A stretch of 64,000 nt of DNA, taken from positions 1,240,001-1,304,000 of the forward strand of contig NZ_SODI01000001.1 in NCBI RefSeq assembly GCF_004365915.1, in the 5' to 3' direction. The translations under genes were made by a program, and so were the position numbers. The notes beneath the pieces are model-generated. The model was not told the DNA's origin. It did no database searches and saw nothing but the letters and a program-made list of their open reading frames with translations. The first letter of the stretch is position 1, and the number at the start of each line of letters is the position of its first letter. Positions 46,734-54,374 of the stretch are shown here, in pieces. The DNA comes from Cryobacterium psychrophilum (GTDB lineage Bacteria; Actinomycetota; Actinomycetes; Actinomycetales; Microbacteriaceae).

Positions 46734-46831
46734 GCCATGCGTAACTATCCTGAGAACGAATCGGCGGTCGGAGCTTCGGAGCTCTTGCACCTCCGCCCCA
46801 ACCGCCGTTCGTTAGTCGTTCGTGGCGCTAC

Positions 46832-47824
46832 TCAACGCCCTTCGCGAATACTGTTATAAAAATCCCCATACACGGGGTCAGCCGACCAATGCTCTTGCAC
46901 TGTCTTCTTCATCTCATCGAGACCCGAAGGCACGTGGACATTAATACTGCCATCGTTCTTCCACTCGGCAAGAGTCTCTTCCTCTGCTGAGACGATGCAG
47001 TCGTAAACCGATTCCGATGCCGTATCGAATGCGGCGTCGAGGGCTTCATTCTGCTCGTCTGTGAGCGAGTCCTCGAGGTTGGCGTTCGACACAACGAAGA
47101 GCCCTTGGACCATGTGACCGGTCAGATTGATGTAGTCCTGCACCTCGTTTAGTTTCGAAGCGGCGATCGTGGGAATTGGGTTCTCCTGCGCATCGATGAC
47201 GCCCTGCTGCAGCCCAAGGTAGACCTCGCCGAGCGCCATCGGAGTGCCTACTCCGCCCAGCAGCTCGATATTGCGCATGAACATGGGCGCGTCCGGCGTG
47301 CGTATTTTCAGGCCCGCGAGATCACTGGGGCTGTCCAGTGGCTTGTTCGCCGTCATGTGGCGCGCACCGTAATACCAGGACGACTGAATCTTTAGACCAG
47401 TGTCCGACTCGAGCTGGCCAAAAAGCTCGTCAAACGCCCCATTGTTCGCCGACTCGCGGAAATGCTCCGCATCGTCGAACAGGTAGCCTGCGTCGAGCAC
47501 GGCCATCGGGTCGTACCAGGTGCCGAGGAAGGAGCCGCCCGAGATCGCGAAATCCAACGTGCCCATCGACACCTGCTCGAGCGATTCGCTGTCATTGGCT
47601 AGCTGTGCGGAGGGGTAGCTTTCCACCCGAAGGCCGCTTCCCTCAAGCCCGTTGTTCAGCGCCGGCACACCGCAGGTTTCGAAGGGGTGAGTCGCCTCAT
47701 ACGCGTGTGAGAAGCGGAGTACGCGTTCTTCCTGGTCTGCGGAGGCGCTGCTACAGCCCGAGAGCCCGAGAGCGCCTGCAGCAGCAGCGGCCACCACCAC
47801 CAAACCGAATCTACGATTTTTCAT
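46832..47824 (-). CDS. dctP: TRAP transporter substrate-binding lipoprotein (DctP)
   Basis: A 330-residue binding protein with a signal peptide and lipobox LSGC at about residue 24; most TRAP binding proteins are periplasmic, but Gram-positive ones are lipid-anchored like this. LRFSHAYEATHPFETCGVPALNNGLEG, FAISGGSFLGT and the carboxylate-binding arginine in GLKIRTPDAPMFMR are family marks, as is GVIDAQENP. The conserved Arg suggests an organic-acid ligand. First gene of the TRAP operon; an ATTGTATCCAAT palindrome lies 53 bases upstream. Confidence 0.95.
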   Translation of the reverse strand: MKNRRFGLVVVAAAAAGALGLSGCSSASADQEERVLRFSHAYEATHPFETCGVPALNNGLEGSGLRVESYPSAQLANDSESLEQVSMGTLDFAISGGSFLGTWYDPMAVLDAGYLFDDAEHFRESANNGAFDELFGQLESDTGLKIQSSWYYGARHMTANKPLDSPSDLAGLKIRTPDAPMFMRNIELLGGVGTPMALGEVYLGLQQGVIDAQENPIPTIAASKLNEVQDYINLTGHMVQGLFVVSNANLEDSLTDEQNEALDAAFDTASESVYDCIVSAEEETLAEWKNDGSINVHVPSGLDEMKKTVQEHWSADPVYGDFYNSIREGR

Positions 47825-48129
47825 ATTTACTGTTCCTCCTTGAACAACGACACAGCATTATCGCGGCGCGAACTTAATTGTATCCAATAATGTCAAAAAG
47901 CAAAATTTACTAATTATTCGACTGGCCGGAACTAGAGCGTGAAAAGCACAATAATTTGGTGACGCCGGGCATAGCACCCATAGATTGTGCGGATTAGTCC
48001 GGTCACGCAGGGCGCATCTGCCCTGCCCAGTGGAAGGCGAAGACCCTATGACGATCCTGTCTGCCGAAAAGATTGGATCCTAGTGTGACGATTGCAGATT
48101 CCACGAACCGACGTCTAGATGAGTGAGCC
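47825..48129. other. dctP upstream region, 305 bases without a gene
   Basis: AT-rich compared with its surroundings, especially about 47870-47960. It holds the promoter of the TRAP operon, its AGGAGGAAC ribosome site directly before dctP, and the operator palindrome described separately. The far part adjoins IS982 debris. Confidence 0.55.
47877..47888. promoter_or_regulatory. Palindromic operator 3 (ATTGTATCCAAT) at the TRAP operon
   Basis: An exact match to the ATTGNATCCAAT pattern found at operator 1 (23195-23206) and, with one mismatch, at operator 2. It lies 53 bases upstream of the dctP start. The shared site suggests that the GntR protein encoded at 23804-24511 also controls this transporter. 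Confidence 0.5.
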
Positions 48130-48655
48130 CTAATGGTCGTAGGCGATGAGGGATCGTTTGTGGGGTGTTCCGAGAAGCCAGTTGTGCCAGATTCCCGCGG
48201 CGAGGGCGAGTAGGCGGCCGACGACGCGGGAGAAAACGCCGGGAATGGTGCGTCCGCCGTGGTCTTCGCGGGTGAGTTGTCCTTTGAGGGTGTCGAAGAC
48301 GGACTCGACCTATTGACGGATACCGCCCAGTTTCCCAAAGCGTTTCTTCTCGTCTTTGCGGTCGGGTCTGATCAGGTGCGCTCCAAGTTCACCGGTGATG
48401 AACCCGTCGAACTCGCGTCGGGGGAAGCCTTTGTCTCCGATGATGATCTGGCCGGGGCGGATGAGGTGTCGGTCGTGCCGGAGCATGTTTTCTGCGGCTT
48501 CGAGTTCACCGATTTTGGAGTTGGCCAGGCCCCAGACGACGGGCATCCCGTCGGGGGTGCAGATCAGGTAAAGCCGGAAGCCCCAGAAATAGCGGGAGTG
48601 TGATGCGCAGTAGCCATCGCCGGCGTGACCGGCCAGATCGGAGCGTTTCACGGTC
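48130..48655 (-). pseudogene. IS982-family transposase remnant with 5' truncation and internal amber stop
   Basis: On the minus strand KRSDLAGHAGDGYCASHSRY, GLANSKIGELEAAENML and GDKGFPRREFDGFITGELGAHLIRPDRKDEKKRFG match the C-terminal two thirds of IS982 transposases. An in-frame TAG at 48310-48312 interrupts GGIRQ / VESVFDTLKGQLTREDHGGRT, which continues to IWHNWLLGTPHKRSLIAYDH and a stop at 48130. The N-terminus is missing beyond about 48655, where IS21-end sequence begins. Confidence 0.85.
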
Positions 48656-48667
48656 TCTCGTGATTTT

Positions 48668-48738
48668 CCGCAGGAATCCGGCCACTAACGCGGCAGGATT
48701 CCGGAGCCGAAACGGCCTACAAAGAGTCGATCACACAC
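48668..48738. repeat. Solo right end of an IS21-family element
   Basis: This stretch matches the right end of the complete IS21 at about 17740-17810: both share GGCAGGA-T-CC ... GCCGAAACGGCCTACAAAGAG and finish TYGATCACACAC, with the same spacing between internal end repeats. Beyond 48738 the sequences differ. It is a remnant left after deletion or a composite event, and shows that a relative of this IS was here earlier. Confidence 0.85.
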
Positions 48739-50320
48739 AGGTGGCCCACTGCATCGGTAATCCGACGCTCAACCCCGGGAAATTACACATAGACAATGGA
48801 TATAACCCCGAGGCGGTGTGACTCACAATTACACCGACGCCGGTCACACGGTTGTCTTTGAGCGGATCTGTCCACCGTTTCGGGGCCATTGTCACCCAAC
48901 GATTTGGCGGCCATGACTTGATAGGAGCTTGACCGCGACGTCTCACCTTTGTGCTGTCTTCCCGTCCGGTCCGTGGTGACTTCCCGTATTTCCAACGACG
49001 GAAGGACGCAGTTATGACCGCCACGACACACCTTTCCTCCTTGGACAGTGACCACATTCCACCGGGAATCTATGTCGGGGTCGATACCCACAAAGACACC
49101 CACCATGTTGCTGCGGTCGACGAACTCGGCCGCGCTCTCGCGGACAAAGAAATCCTCGCCGTGGGCAGCGGCTACAGCCAGAGCCTCGACTTCCTCCACA
49201 GCCTCGGCATCGTCCAAGCAGTGGGCGTCGAAGGCACCGGATCTTACGGAGCCGAACTCGCCCGCACCCTTGCGACCGCCGGCATGCGAGTCGTGGACGT
49301 CGCCCGCACGGACCGCTCCGAACGCCGCCTGCGCGGCAAGTCCGACCCGATCGACGCACGACAAGCGGCACTGTCCGTCCTCGCAGGCCGTGGATTGGCC
49401 ACGCCCAAACAACGCGACGGCCGGGCAGAATCCATCCGGATGCTTCTGGCCGAACGCTCCTCCGCCGCCAAGGCCCGCACCGCCACGATCAACCAGATTC
49501 ATGCTCAACTCGTGACCGCACCCGAGGCGGTCCGGGCTGACTTCCGCCGCTATGAGGGCGAGAAACTCCTTCAGGTCGTGGGGCGGACACGACCTCTGAA
49601 AGGCGCGACTCCCGACCACACCAGCAGGCTCTGCCTCAAACGCCTCGCCCAGCGCACCCAGATGCTCGAGGGCGAGATCGTCGATATCGATGCCCAGCTC
49701 GGGGATCTCACCCGGCTGAGCAACCCCGCACTACTCTCCGCCCATGGAGTTGGACCGGTCGTCGCGGGCACCCTGTTGGCGACGCTGGGTGATAATCCAG
49801 ATCGCATTGGCAACAAAGCGCAGTTCGCCGCGATCTGCGGCGTTGCCCCTATCCCAGCATCCTCTGGAGTGCGCCACCGACATCGCCTCTCCCGCGGCGG
49901 CGACCGCCAGGCCAACGCCGCACTGCACCGCATCGTCCTTAGCCGGCGCCGCCACAAAGACCCCCGCACAATGGCCTACTTCGATAAACGCCGCGCCGAG
50001 GGTCTCTCAGATCGCGACATCGTCCGCTGCATCGAACGACACGTCGCGAACGAGATCTTCGCCCTGCTCACCAACCCAGAAATCAGTACTCCCCAGGGAC
50101 CCCTCCTGCGCCAGCGGCGTCAAACGCTCCAGCTGGCCATGACCGAAGTTGCCCACCAAATGGGCGTCCCCTACCAGCGCCTTCGGCGCCTGGAACTGGG
50201 CGAACGCTCCGATGCAGAACTCCAAAACACCTACGAAACCTGGCTCGACAAACTCACGGAAGACGAGTCCAGTACAGCCCAAAAAGCCGCTTGACAACGA
50301 TAGGAGCATCCACTCGGAGG
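48739..50320 (+). mobile_element. IS110-family element, approximate limits
   Basis: A full-length IS110 transposase with about 275 bases of gene-free sequence before it. IS110 elements have no terminal inverted repeats and make no clear target duplication, so the ends cannot be set by eye; the right end must lie between the transposase stop (50294) and the start of recombinase coding sequence (about 50320). GATAGGAGC occurs both in the left non-coding part (48920-48928) and just after the stop (50299-50307), which may reflect pairing between a bridge RNA loop and the element end. Confidence 0.65.
49014..50294 (+). CDS. IS110-family transposase (DEDD recombinase)
   Basis: A 426-residue protein. 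The N-terminal RuvC-like DEDD domain has GVDTHKDTHHVAAVD, VEGTGSYGAELAR and SDPIDARQAALSV (acidic residues in place). A C-terminal transposase_20 domain has ALLSAHGVGPVVAGTLLATLGD, FAAICGVAPIPASSG and NAALHRIV, including the conserved serine region. The start at 49014 follows GGAAGGAC; the frame extends upstream but not convincingly. Extra C-terminal residues after about 385 (VAHQMGVPYQRLRRLELG) look like an added HTH-like tail. Appears intact. Confidence 0.96.
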   Translation: MTATTHLSSLDSDHIPPGIYVGVDTHKDTHHVAAVDELGRALADKEILAVGSGYSQSLDFLHSLGIVQAVGVEGTGSYGAELARTLATAGMRVVDVARTDRSERRLRGKSDPIDARQAALSVLAGRGLATPKQRDGRAESIRMLLAERSSAAKARTATINQIHAQLVTAPEAVRADFRRYEGEKLLQVVGRTRPLKGATPDHTSRLCLKRLAQRTQMLEGEIVDIDAQLGDLTRLSNPALLSAHGVGPVVAGTLLATLGDNPDRIGNKAQFAAICGVAPIPASSGVRHRHRLSRGGDRQANAALHRIVLSRRRHKDPRTMAYFDKRRAEGLSDRDIVRCIERHVANEIFALLTNPEISTPQGPLLRQRRQTLQLAMTEVAHQMGVPYQRLRRLELGERSDAELQNTYETWLDKLTEDESSTAQKAA

Positions 50321-50647
50321 AACGCAACCCTCGACGCCTGCGCCGGCGACCGCAAGACTGGGCAGCTGCTCTTCACCGACCTCCGCACGCCGATGGATCG
50401 GCGCACGGCGTACCGGCGTATCAAGTCGCTCGGCAAGCGTGCAGGGCTCCCCGCCGGCTTGCATCCGCACACCCTGCGCCATAGTGCGATCACTGCGGCG
50501 CTGGACTCTGGAGCGACGTTGCGTGACGCGCAGATCTTCGCTCGGCATTCAGATCCTCGCATGACCAACCGCTACGACCACAACCGGGGCAACCTCGACC
50601 GGCACGCAGCGCACGGGCTTGCGGCCTACTTCGCGGGCGCAGCGTAG
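50318..50647 (+). pseudogene. C-terminal fragment of a tyrosine recombinase/phage-type integrase
   Basis: About 110 residues of the catalytic domain: QLLFTDLRTPMDRRTAYRRIKSLGKRAGL, then HTLRHSAIT (H-x-x-R), ARHSDPRMTNRYDH (His and catalytic Tyr). The N-terminal arm and core-binding domains and the first catalytic Arg are missing; the break coincides with the IS110 right end. It is probably the vestige of an integrative element. A perfect terminator follows. Confidence 0.88.
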
Positions 50648-50655
50648 GCGTACGA

Positions 50656-50691
50656 AAAAGCCCCGCCATTCTTCGGAGTGGCGGGGCTTTT
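50656..50691. terminator. Bidirectional intrinsic terminator
   Basis: A 13-bp perfect stem (50656-50668 with 50679-50691) with a 10-base loop and A/T runs on both flanks. It lies after the recombinase fragment and before the stop of the convergent lipoprotein gene. Confidence 0.9.
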
Positions 50692-50703
50692 CGTTATTAT
50701 CGG

Positions 50704-51264
50704 TCAGCGTCTAGTATCCGGCTGCACCCAGCGGATGCCCTCGCCAGAGGCGGGTGCGTACTTCACCTCTGTGATTGAGGCGTCCCGTGCGGTAACGAAT
50801 GTGAACCAACCACGAATGCACTCGCCGGGCGCGATTGCCGCATCCCCAAAAGTAAGGTTCGGTTCTGGAAAAGATGAGTAACCGGTCGAGGAGGCTTGGA
50901 ACTGTCGGTTATCACTTGATACAAGACGCCACGGGTCGGAAGTCAGATACGCCTCGGGAGTGCTCCCGTTGCAGTTCTCCACGTCGATGGAGCTCCATCG
51001 GTCTGAGGTGTTCGGGGGCTGTGGGCCGTCAGGTGCAGAGTCAAGGACTAGCTCGTGCAGCGTCACCGTCCAGTCGCCGTTGTGGGTATAGGGCACCCCG
51101 ATTGTGGGCACTGCGTCTGCAGGTGTCGGAGTGGGAGTTGGGGAAGGGGTAACTGTGGGTGTGGCCGCCTGTATAACGGGTTCAGCCACGGCTGGCTCCG
51201 CGGCGCCCGCACATCCGGCAAGCAGCAAAACGGCGCCGGCACCGACGATCAACATTGACTTCAT
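50704..51264 (-). CDS. Hypothetical lipoprotein with Thr/Pro linker
   Basis: A 186-residue secreted lipoprotein: signal peptide with lipobox LAGC at about residue 18, a TPSPTPTPTP linker (about 36-48), and a beta-rich domain starting GVPYTHNGDWTVTLHELVLDSA, with two cysteines (NCNGS and GECIRGW) that could pair. The fold style resembles DUF4352-type telokin-like extracellular domains (tentative). No partner gene is adjacent. Confidence 0.75.
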   Translation of the reverse strand: MKSMLIVGAGAVLLLAGCAGAAEPAVAEPVIQAATPTVTPSPTPTPTPADAVPTIGVPYTHNGDWTVTLHELVLDSAPDGPQPPNTSDRWSSIDVENCNGSTPEAYLTSDPWRLVSSDNRQFQASSTGYSSFPEPNLTFGDAAIAPGECIRGWFTFVTARDASITEVKYAPASGEGIRWVQPDTRR

Positions 51265-51338
51265 GGTTCCCCATATGTTGCCACGAGCCTATCGATCGCG
51301 CCCCGGACCGCAGTCTATTCCGGGCGGCATCGTGAGGC

Positions 51339-51500
51339 ATGGACATTTCTGAGCTCATCGTCATCCTGGCCGTATCAACTTTCGTTGTCACCGGCATTCT
51401 CTACTGGACGATACGGAACGGCGTGACTGCAGCCTTGCGCAGCGTGAGCGCCGACCCGACCGGGCAGAAGGCCGGCGCGAGTCGGCTCACTGGCGACTGA
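51339..51500 (+). CDS. Small membrane protein (53 aa)
   Basis: ATG at 51339 to TGA at 51498-51500. The sequence MDISELIVILAVSTFVVTGI followed by LYWTIRNG is one clear transmembrane helix with a short polar tail (ALRSVSADPTGQ). GTGAGG precedes the start as a weak ribosome site, and a 12-bp hairpin follows 13 bases after the stop, which supports a real transcription unit. No family recognised. Confidence 0.6.
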   Translation: MDISELIVILAVSTFVVTGILYWTIRNGVTAALRSVSADPTGQKAGASRLTGD

Positions 51501-51513
51501 GCCCGGATCCCGG

Positions 51514-51557
51514 AACGCCCCCAGCTACCCTCGCCTCGAGGTGTGGCTGGGGGCGTT
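51514..51557 (+). terminator. Hairpin terminator after the small membrane protein
   Basis: A 12-bp stem (51514-51525 with 51546-51557) with a 20-base loop, followed by a short T-run. The stem is perfect; the large loop lowers confidence. Confidence 0.6.
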
Positions 51558-51688
51558 TGGCTTTGGGCTATTGCCTGGCCACCATCCGTGATGGCAAAGC
51601 GTCGGGTAAACGATGGATTGGGGACAAATCGCGACCGCTACTAAAAAGCGAAACCCCCTACATCCCAGTCGAGAGTAAGGGGAGAGAG

Positions 51689-51761
51689 GGCCGGCCACGA
51701 GACTCGAACTCGTAACCCCCACTTTACAAGAGTGGTGCGCTACCAATTGCGCCAGGCCGGC
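51689..51761 (-). tRNA. tRNA-Thr (anticodon TGT)
   Basis: On the minus strand a 73-nt cloverleaf: acceptor GCCGGCC / GGCCGGC, D-arm GCGCAATTGGTAGCGC, anticodon arm CCACT-CTTGTAA-AGTGG with TGT at the centre, and T-arm with TTCGAGT. CCA is not encoded. It reads ACA (and probably other) threonine codons. It lies about 1 kb from an integrase remnant, and tRNA genes are frequent attachment sites; no duplicated 3' end of this tRNA was found in the window. Confidence 0.97.
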
Positions 51762-51979
51762 ATGAGGTATTTCGACCTCAAGCCTCCATCCTAGCCGCAC
51801 CGCAAGAGGTACACGCACGGGGTTTCGGCGCGCCGACGGTTGCTGGTTCAGGAGAACCGGCCCGCGGCATCCGCTCTGCTGCGTCTTTTCGCGGCTCCCC
51901 GGCCTCACCGGGCGCGGATCTCCTGAACTAGCAACGCGTGGGGCACGAAGGACCTTCGGGCGCGTCAGCCCGAAGGCCG

Positions 51980-52909
51980 CTAGCCGGCAGGAGTCGTAGC
52001 CGCCGGCGTGGGCGTCGACGTCGACGTCGACGTCGAGTAGCTCTCGCCGACCGACTGAAGCACGAAGGCCGCGAATTCCTTCGGATCTTTCAGGCTGCCC
52101 TGATACTGCTTGCCGTCAACCAACACCGTAGGAGTCGATGCGATGGCGGAGATGGCGGAGTTGGGAATCGGGCCGTTCGTGGCGCGGTCCGTGGCGGCGA
52201 TGACCCAGGACTTGTAGGTCTCGTCGGTGATGCAGGTGTTGATCTCGGAAAGAGACTTGCTGACACCCGACGCCTTCACAACGTCCTGCAGGTCAGAGTC
52301 ACTGCGACCGACGGTGTTTTCCTCCGGCTGATCGACAAAGAGCGCGGAGTTGAAGGCGTAGAAGTCATCGGGCGAGTAGTTGGCGACGCAGGCGGCGGCG
52401 TTCGCCGCGCGCAGCGAGTACTGGCTTCCGGCGGAACGACCGGTCAGAATGGCGATCGGGTGAATCTCGACCGTCGCGGCCCCGGACTCTACCCACTGGG
52501 CGATCTGGTCGCCGTTGGTGGTTTCGAACTCGCCGCAGAAGGGGCAGAGGTAGTCCACGTACACCCGAATGTTGGCCACGGTCCCGGTCGCGTCCGGCTT
52601 GGAGGCCACGGGCGTCGCATCAGGCTGCAGGGCGCTCGTCGTCACGGCGGTGAGACCTTCGCCGAGGAGGAGTCCGTCGCTGGCCATGTTCGCGGGGCCG
52701 GGAACGGCCGGACGAATCGAATTCATGATGACGAGGGCCACAACCACCACGATCCCCAGGGCAGCGACACCGATGCCACCCTGCAGGAAGATCTTGTTTC
52801 TGCGGTCTTTCTTCTGCTGCTCGACACGCAGCTGCTTGGCTTTTTTCCTCGCCGCATCGCGTCGCTGGTTCTTTGAAGGACGGTTGTCGCTCGTTCCGTC
52901 AGTAGTCAT
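51980..52909 (-). CDS. Membrane-anchored DsbA-like thiol oxidoreductase
   Basis: A 309-residue protein: a basic N-terminus, one transmembrane helix at about residues 43-65, then a thioredoxin-fold domain of the DsbA/Thioredoxin_4 type with the active site VDYLCPFCGEFE near residue 120 and the cis-proline loop STPTVLVDG near residue 260. Two more cysteines lie in the helical insert (AACVANY and NTCITDE). It would act outside the membrane in disulfide formation or isomerisation. The C-terminal tail is a Thr/Ser/Pro repeat encoded by nearly four copies of GTCGAC (52014-52037). It stands alone. Confidence 0.9.
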   Translation of the reverse strand: MTTDGTSDNRPSKNQRRDAARKKAKQLRVEQQKKDRRNKIFLQGGIGVAALGIVVVVALVIMNSIRPAVPGPANMASDGLLLGEGLTAVTTSALQPDATPVASKPDATGTVANIRVYVDYLCPFCGEFETTNGDQIAQWVESGAATVEIHPIAILTGRSAGSQYSLRAANAAACVANYSPDDFYAFNSALFVDQPEENTVGRSDSDLQDVVKASGVSKSLSEINTCITDETYKSWVIAATDRATNGPIPNSAISAIASTPTVLVDGKQYQGSLKDPKEFAAFVLQSVGESYSTSTSTSTPTPAATTPAG

Positions 52910-53165
52910 AAATGCCCGCTCCGCAAGGTCGATGTGTGCCCAGTTTTAATGCTGATGCAGTGCAAATAATACGGCCCCGCGCTGGGAGTCAACCACAGGG
53001 AGTCCCCTCAACGCCCCCCGAAATGTTCTATGCCGACGGCGTCGCGGGCGAATATGCAATACTGAAAAGGTTCGACGGGTCTTTTTCGAGGACCGTCATA
53101 CGAACCAAATCCTATTCACAACGGATCGTCCGGCACGTACCTGCCGGTGAAGGAGATTTAAAACC

Positions 53166-54263
53166 ATGGCTTCAGTGACTTTTGACAAGGCAACCCGCCT
53201 CTACCCGGGTTCCACTCGCCCAGCTGTTGATCAGCTCGACCTACAGGTCGCCGATGGTGAGTTCCTCGTTCTCGTTGGACCTTCCGGTTGCGGAAAGTCC
53301 ACCTCGCTCCGCATGCTCGCGGGCCTCGAAGAGGTCAACGACGGTGACATCTTCATCGGTGACCGCAACGTTACGGATGTCCCGCCGAAAGACCGCGACA
53401 TCGCCATGGTTTTCCAGAACTACGCTCTCTACCCGCACATGACCGTGGCCGAGAACATGGGCTTCGCGCTCAAGATCGCCGGGATCAACAAGGACGAGCG
53501 CGCGGCCCGCGTGCTGGAGGCTGCCAAGCTCCTCGACCTCGAGCCATACCTGAGCCGCAAACCGAAGGCTCTCTCCGGTGGTCAGCGCCAGCGTGTGGCC
53601 ATGGGTCGCGCCATCGTGCGTCAGCCCCAGGTATTCCTCATGGACGAGCCCCTGTCCAACCTCGACGCCAAGCTGCGCGTGCAGACTCGCACCCAGATCG
53701 CCAGCCTGCAGCGTCGCCTCGGCGTCACCACGGTCTACGTCACCCACGACCAAACCGAGGCGCTCACCATGGGGGACCGCATCGCCGTTCTGAAAGACGG
53801 CATCCTGCAGCAGGTCGGCTCCCCCCGCGACCTGTACGCCAAGCCGCAGAACGTGTTCGTGGCCGGATTCATCGGCAGCCCGGCGATGAACCTGTTCCTC
53901 GCCGACACCATCGATGGCGGCATCAAGTTCGGAACCTCCACGATTCCCGTTGCGCGCGAGACCCTCGCCGGCGTTGCCGGTAAGAAGGTCACCGTGGGAG
54001 TGCGCCCCGAGGACATCCAGATGTCGAGCACCCCTGGCGCAGGCCTGCAGATCGAGGTCGACCTCGTCGAGGAACTCGGCGCCGACGGTTACCTCTACGG
54101 TCACTCCACCATCGAGGGCAAGCGCACCGACGTCGTCGCCCGCGTCGACGGTCGCTCGCACCCCTCGGCCGGCGAGACGGTGTACCTCACCGCCACGCCG
54201 AACCACCTGCACGTGTTCGACTCCGAGAGCGGTCTCCGCCTCGGTGGCGCCGTAACCGACTAG
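53166..54263 (+). CDS. msiK: Multiple-sugar ABC importer ATPase (MsiK/UgpC type)
   Basis: A 365-residue ATPase that can energise several sugar importers. Walker A GPSGCGKST near residue 38, Q-loop VFQNYALYPHMTV, signature LSGGQRQR near residue 135, Walker B FLMDEPLSNLDA and H-loop VTHDQTEA are intact, followed by a C-terminal TOBE/OB domain with VGVRPEDIQ. In actinobacteria one such orphan ATPase often serves many permease pairs that lack their own, and no permease is nearby here. AAGGAGAT precedes the ATG. A strong terminator follows. Confidence 0.95.
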   Translation: MASVTFDKATRLYPGSTRPAVDQLDLQVADGEFLVLVGPSGCGKSTSLRMLAGLEEVNDGDIFIGDRNVTDVPPKDRDIAMVFQNYALYPHMTVAENMGFALKIAGINKDERAARVLEAAKLLDLEPYLSRKPKALSGGQRQRVAMGRAIVRQPQVFLMDEPLSNLDAKLRVQTRTQIASLQRRLGVTTVYVTHDQTEALTMGDRIAVLKDGILQQVGSPRDLYAKPQNVFVAGFIGSPAMNLFLADTIDGGIKFGTSTIPVARETLAGVAGKKVTVGVRPEDIQMSSTPGAGLQIEVDLVEELGADGYLYGHSTIEGKRTDVVARVDGRSHPSAGETVYLTATPNHLHVFDSESGLRLGGAVTD

Positions 54264-54290
54264 GTTCACTCAGCTCGGTTTCAACAGTCT

Positions 54291-54352
54291 GGTCTCGACC
54301 GGCTCAGCCGGCGCAGGAATGCGCTGGTTGAGCCGGTCGAGACCATTTTTTT
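54291..54352 (+). terminator. Strong intrinsic terminator after msiK
   Basis: GGTCTCGACCGGCTCA (from 54291) pairs perfectly with TGAGCCGGTCGAGACC (ending 54344), a 16-bp stem, with a further stem possible in the loop, followed by a run of seven T. Confidence 0.92.
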
Positions 54353-54374
54353 CTCCAAACGTTAGGCTCGTTTC

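Noticed and set aside
52014..52037. Phase-variable hexamer repeat in the DsbA-like gene
   Set aside because: Nearly four GTCGAC units encode Thr/Ser repeats, but six-base steps keep the frame, so they can change tail length and not switch the gene off.
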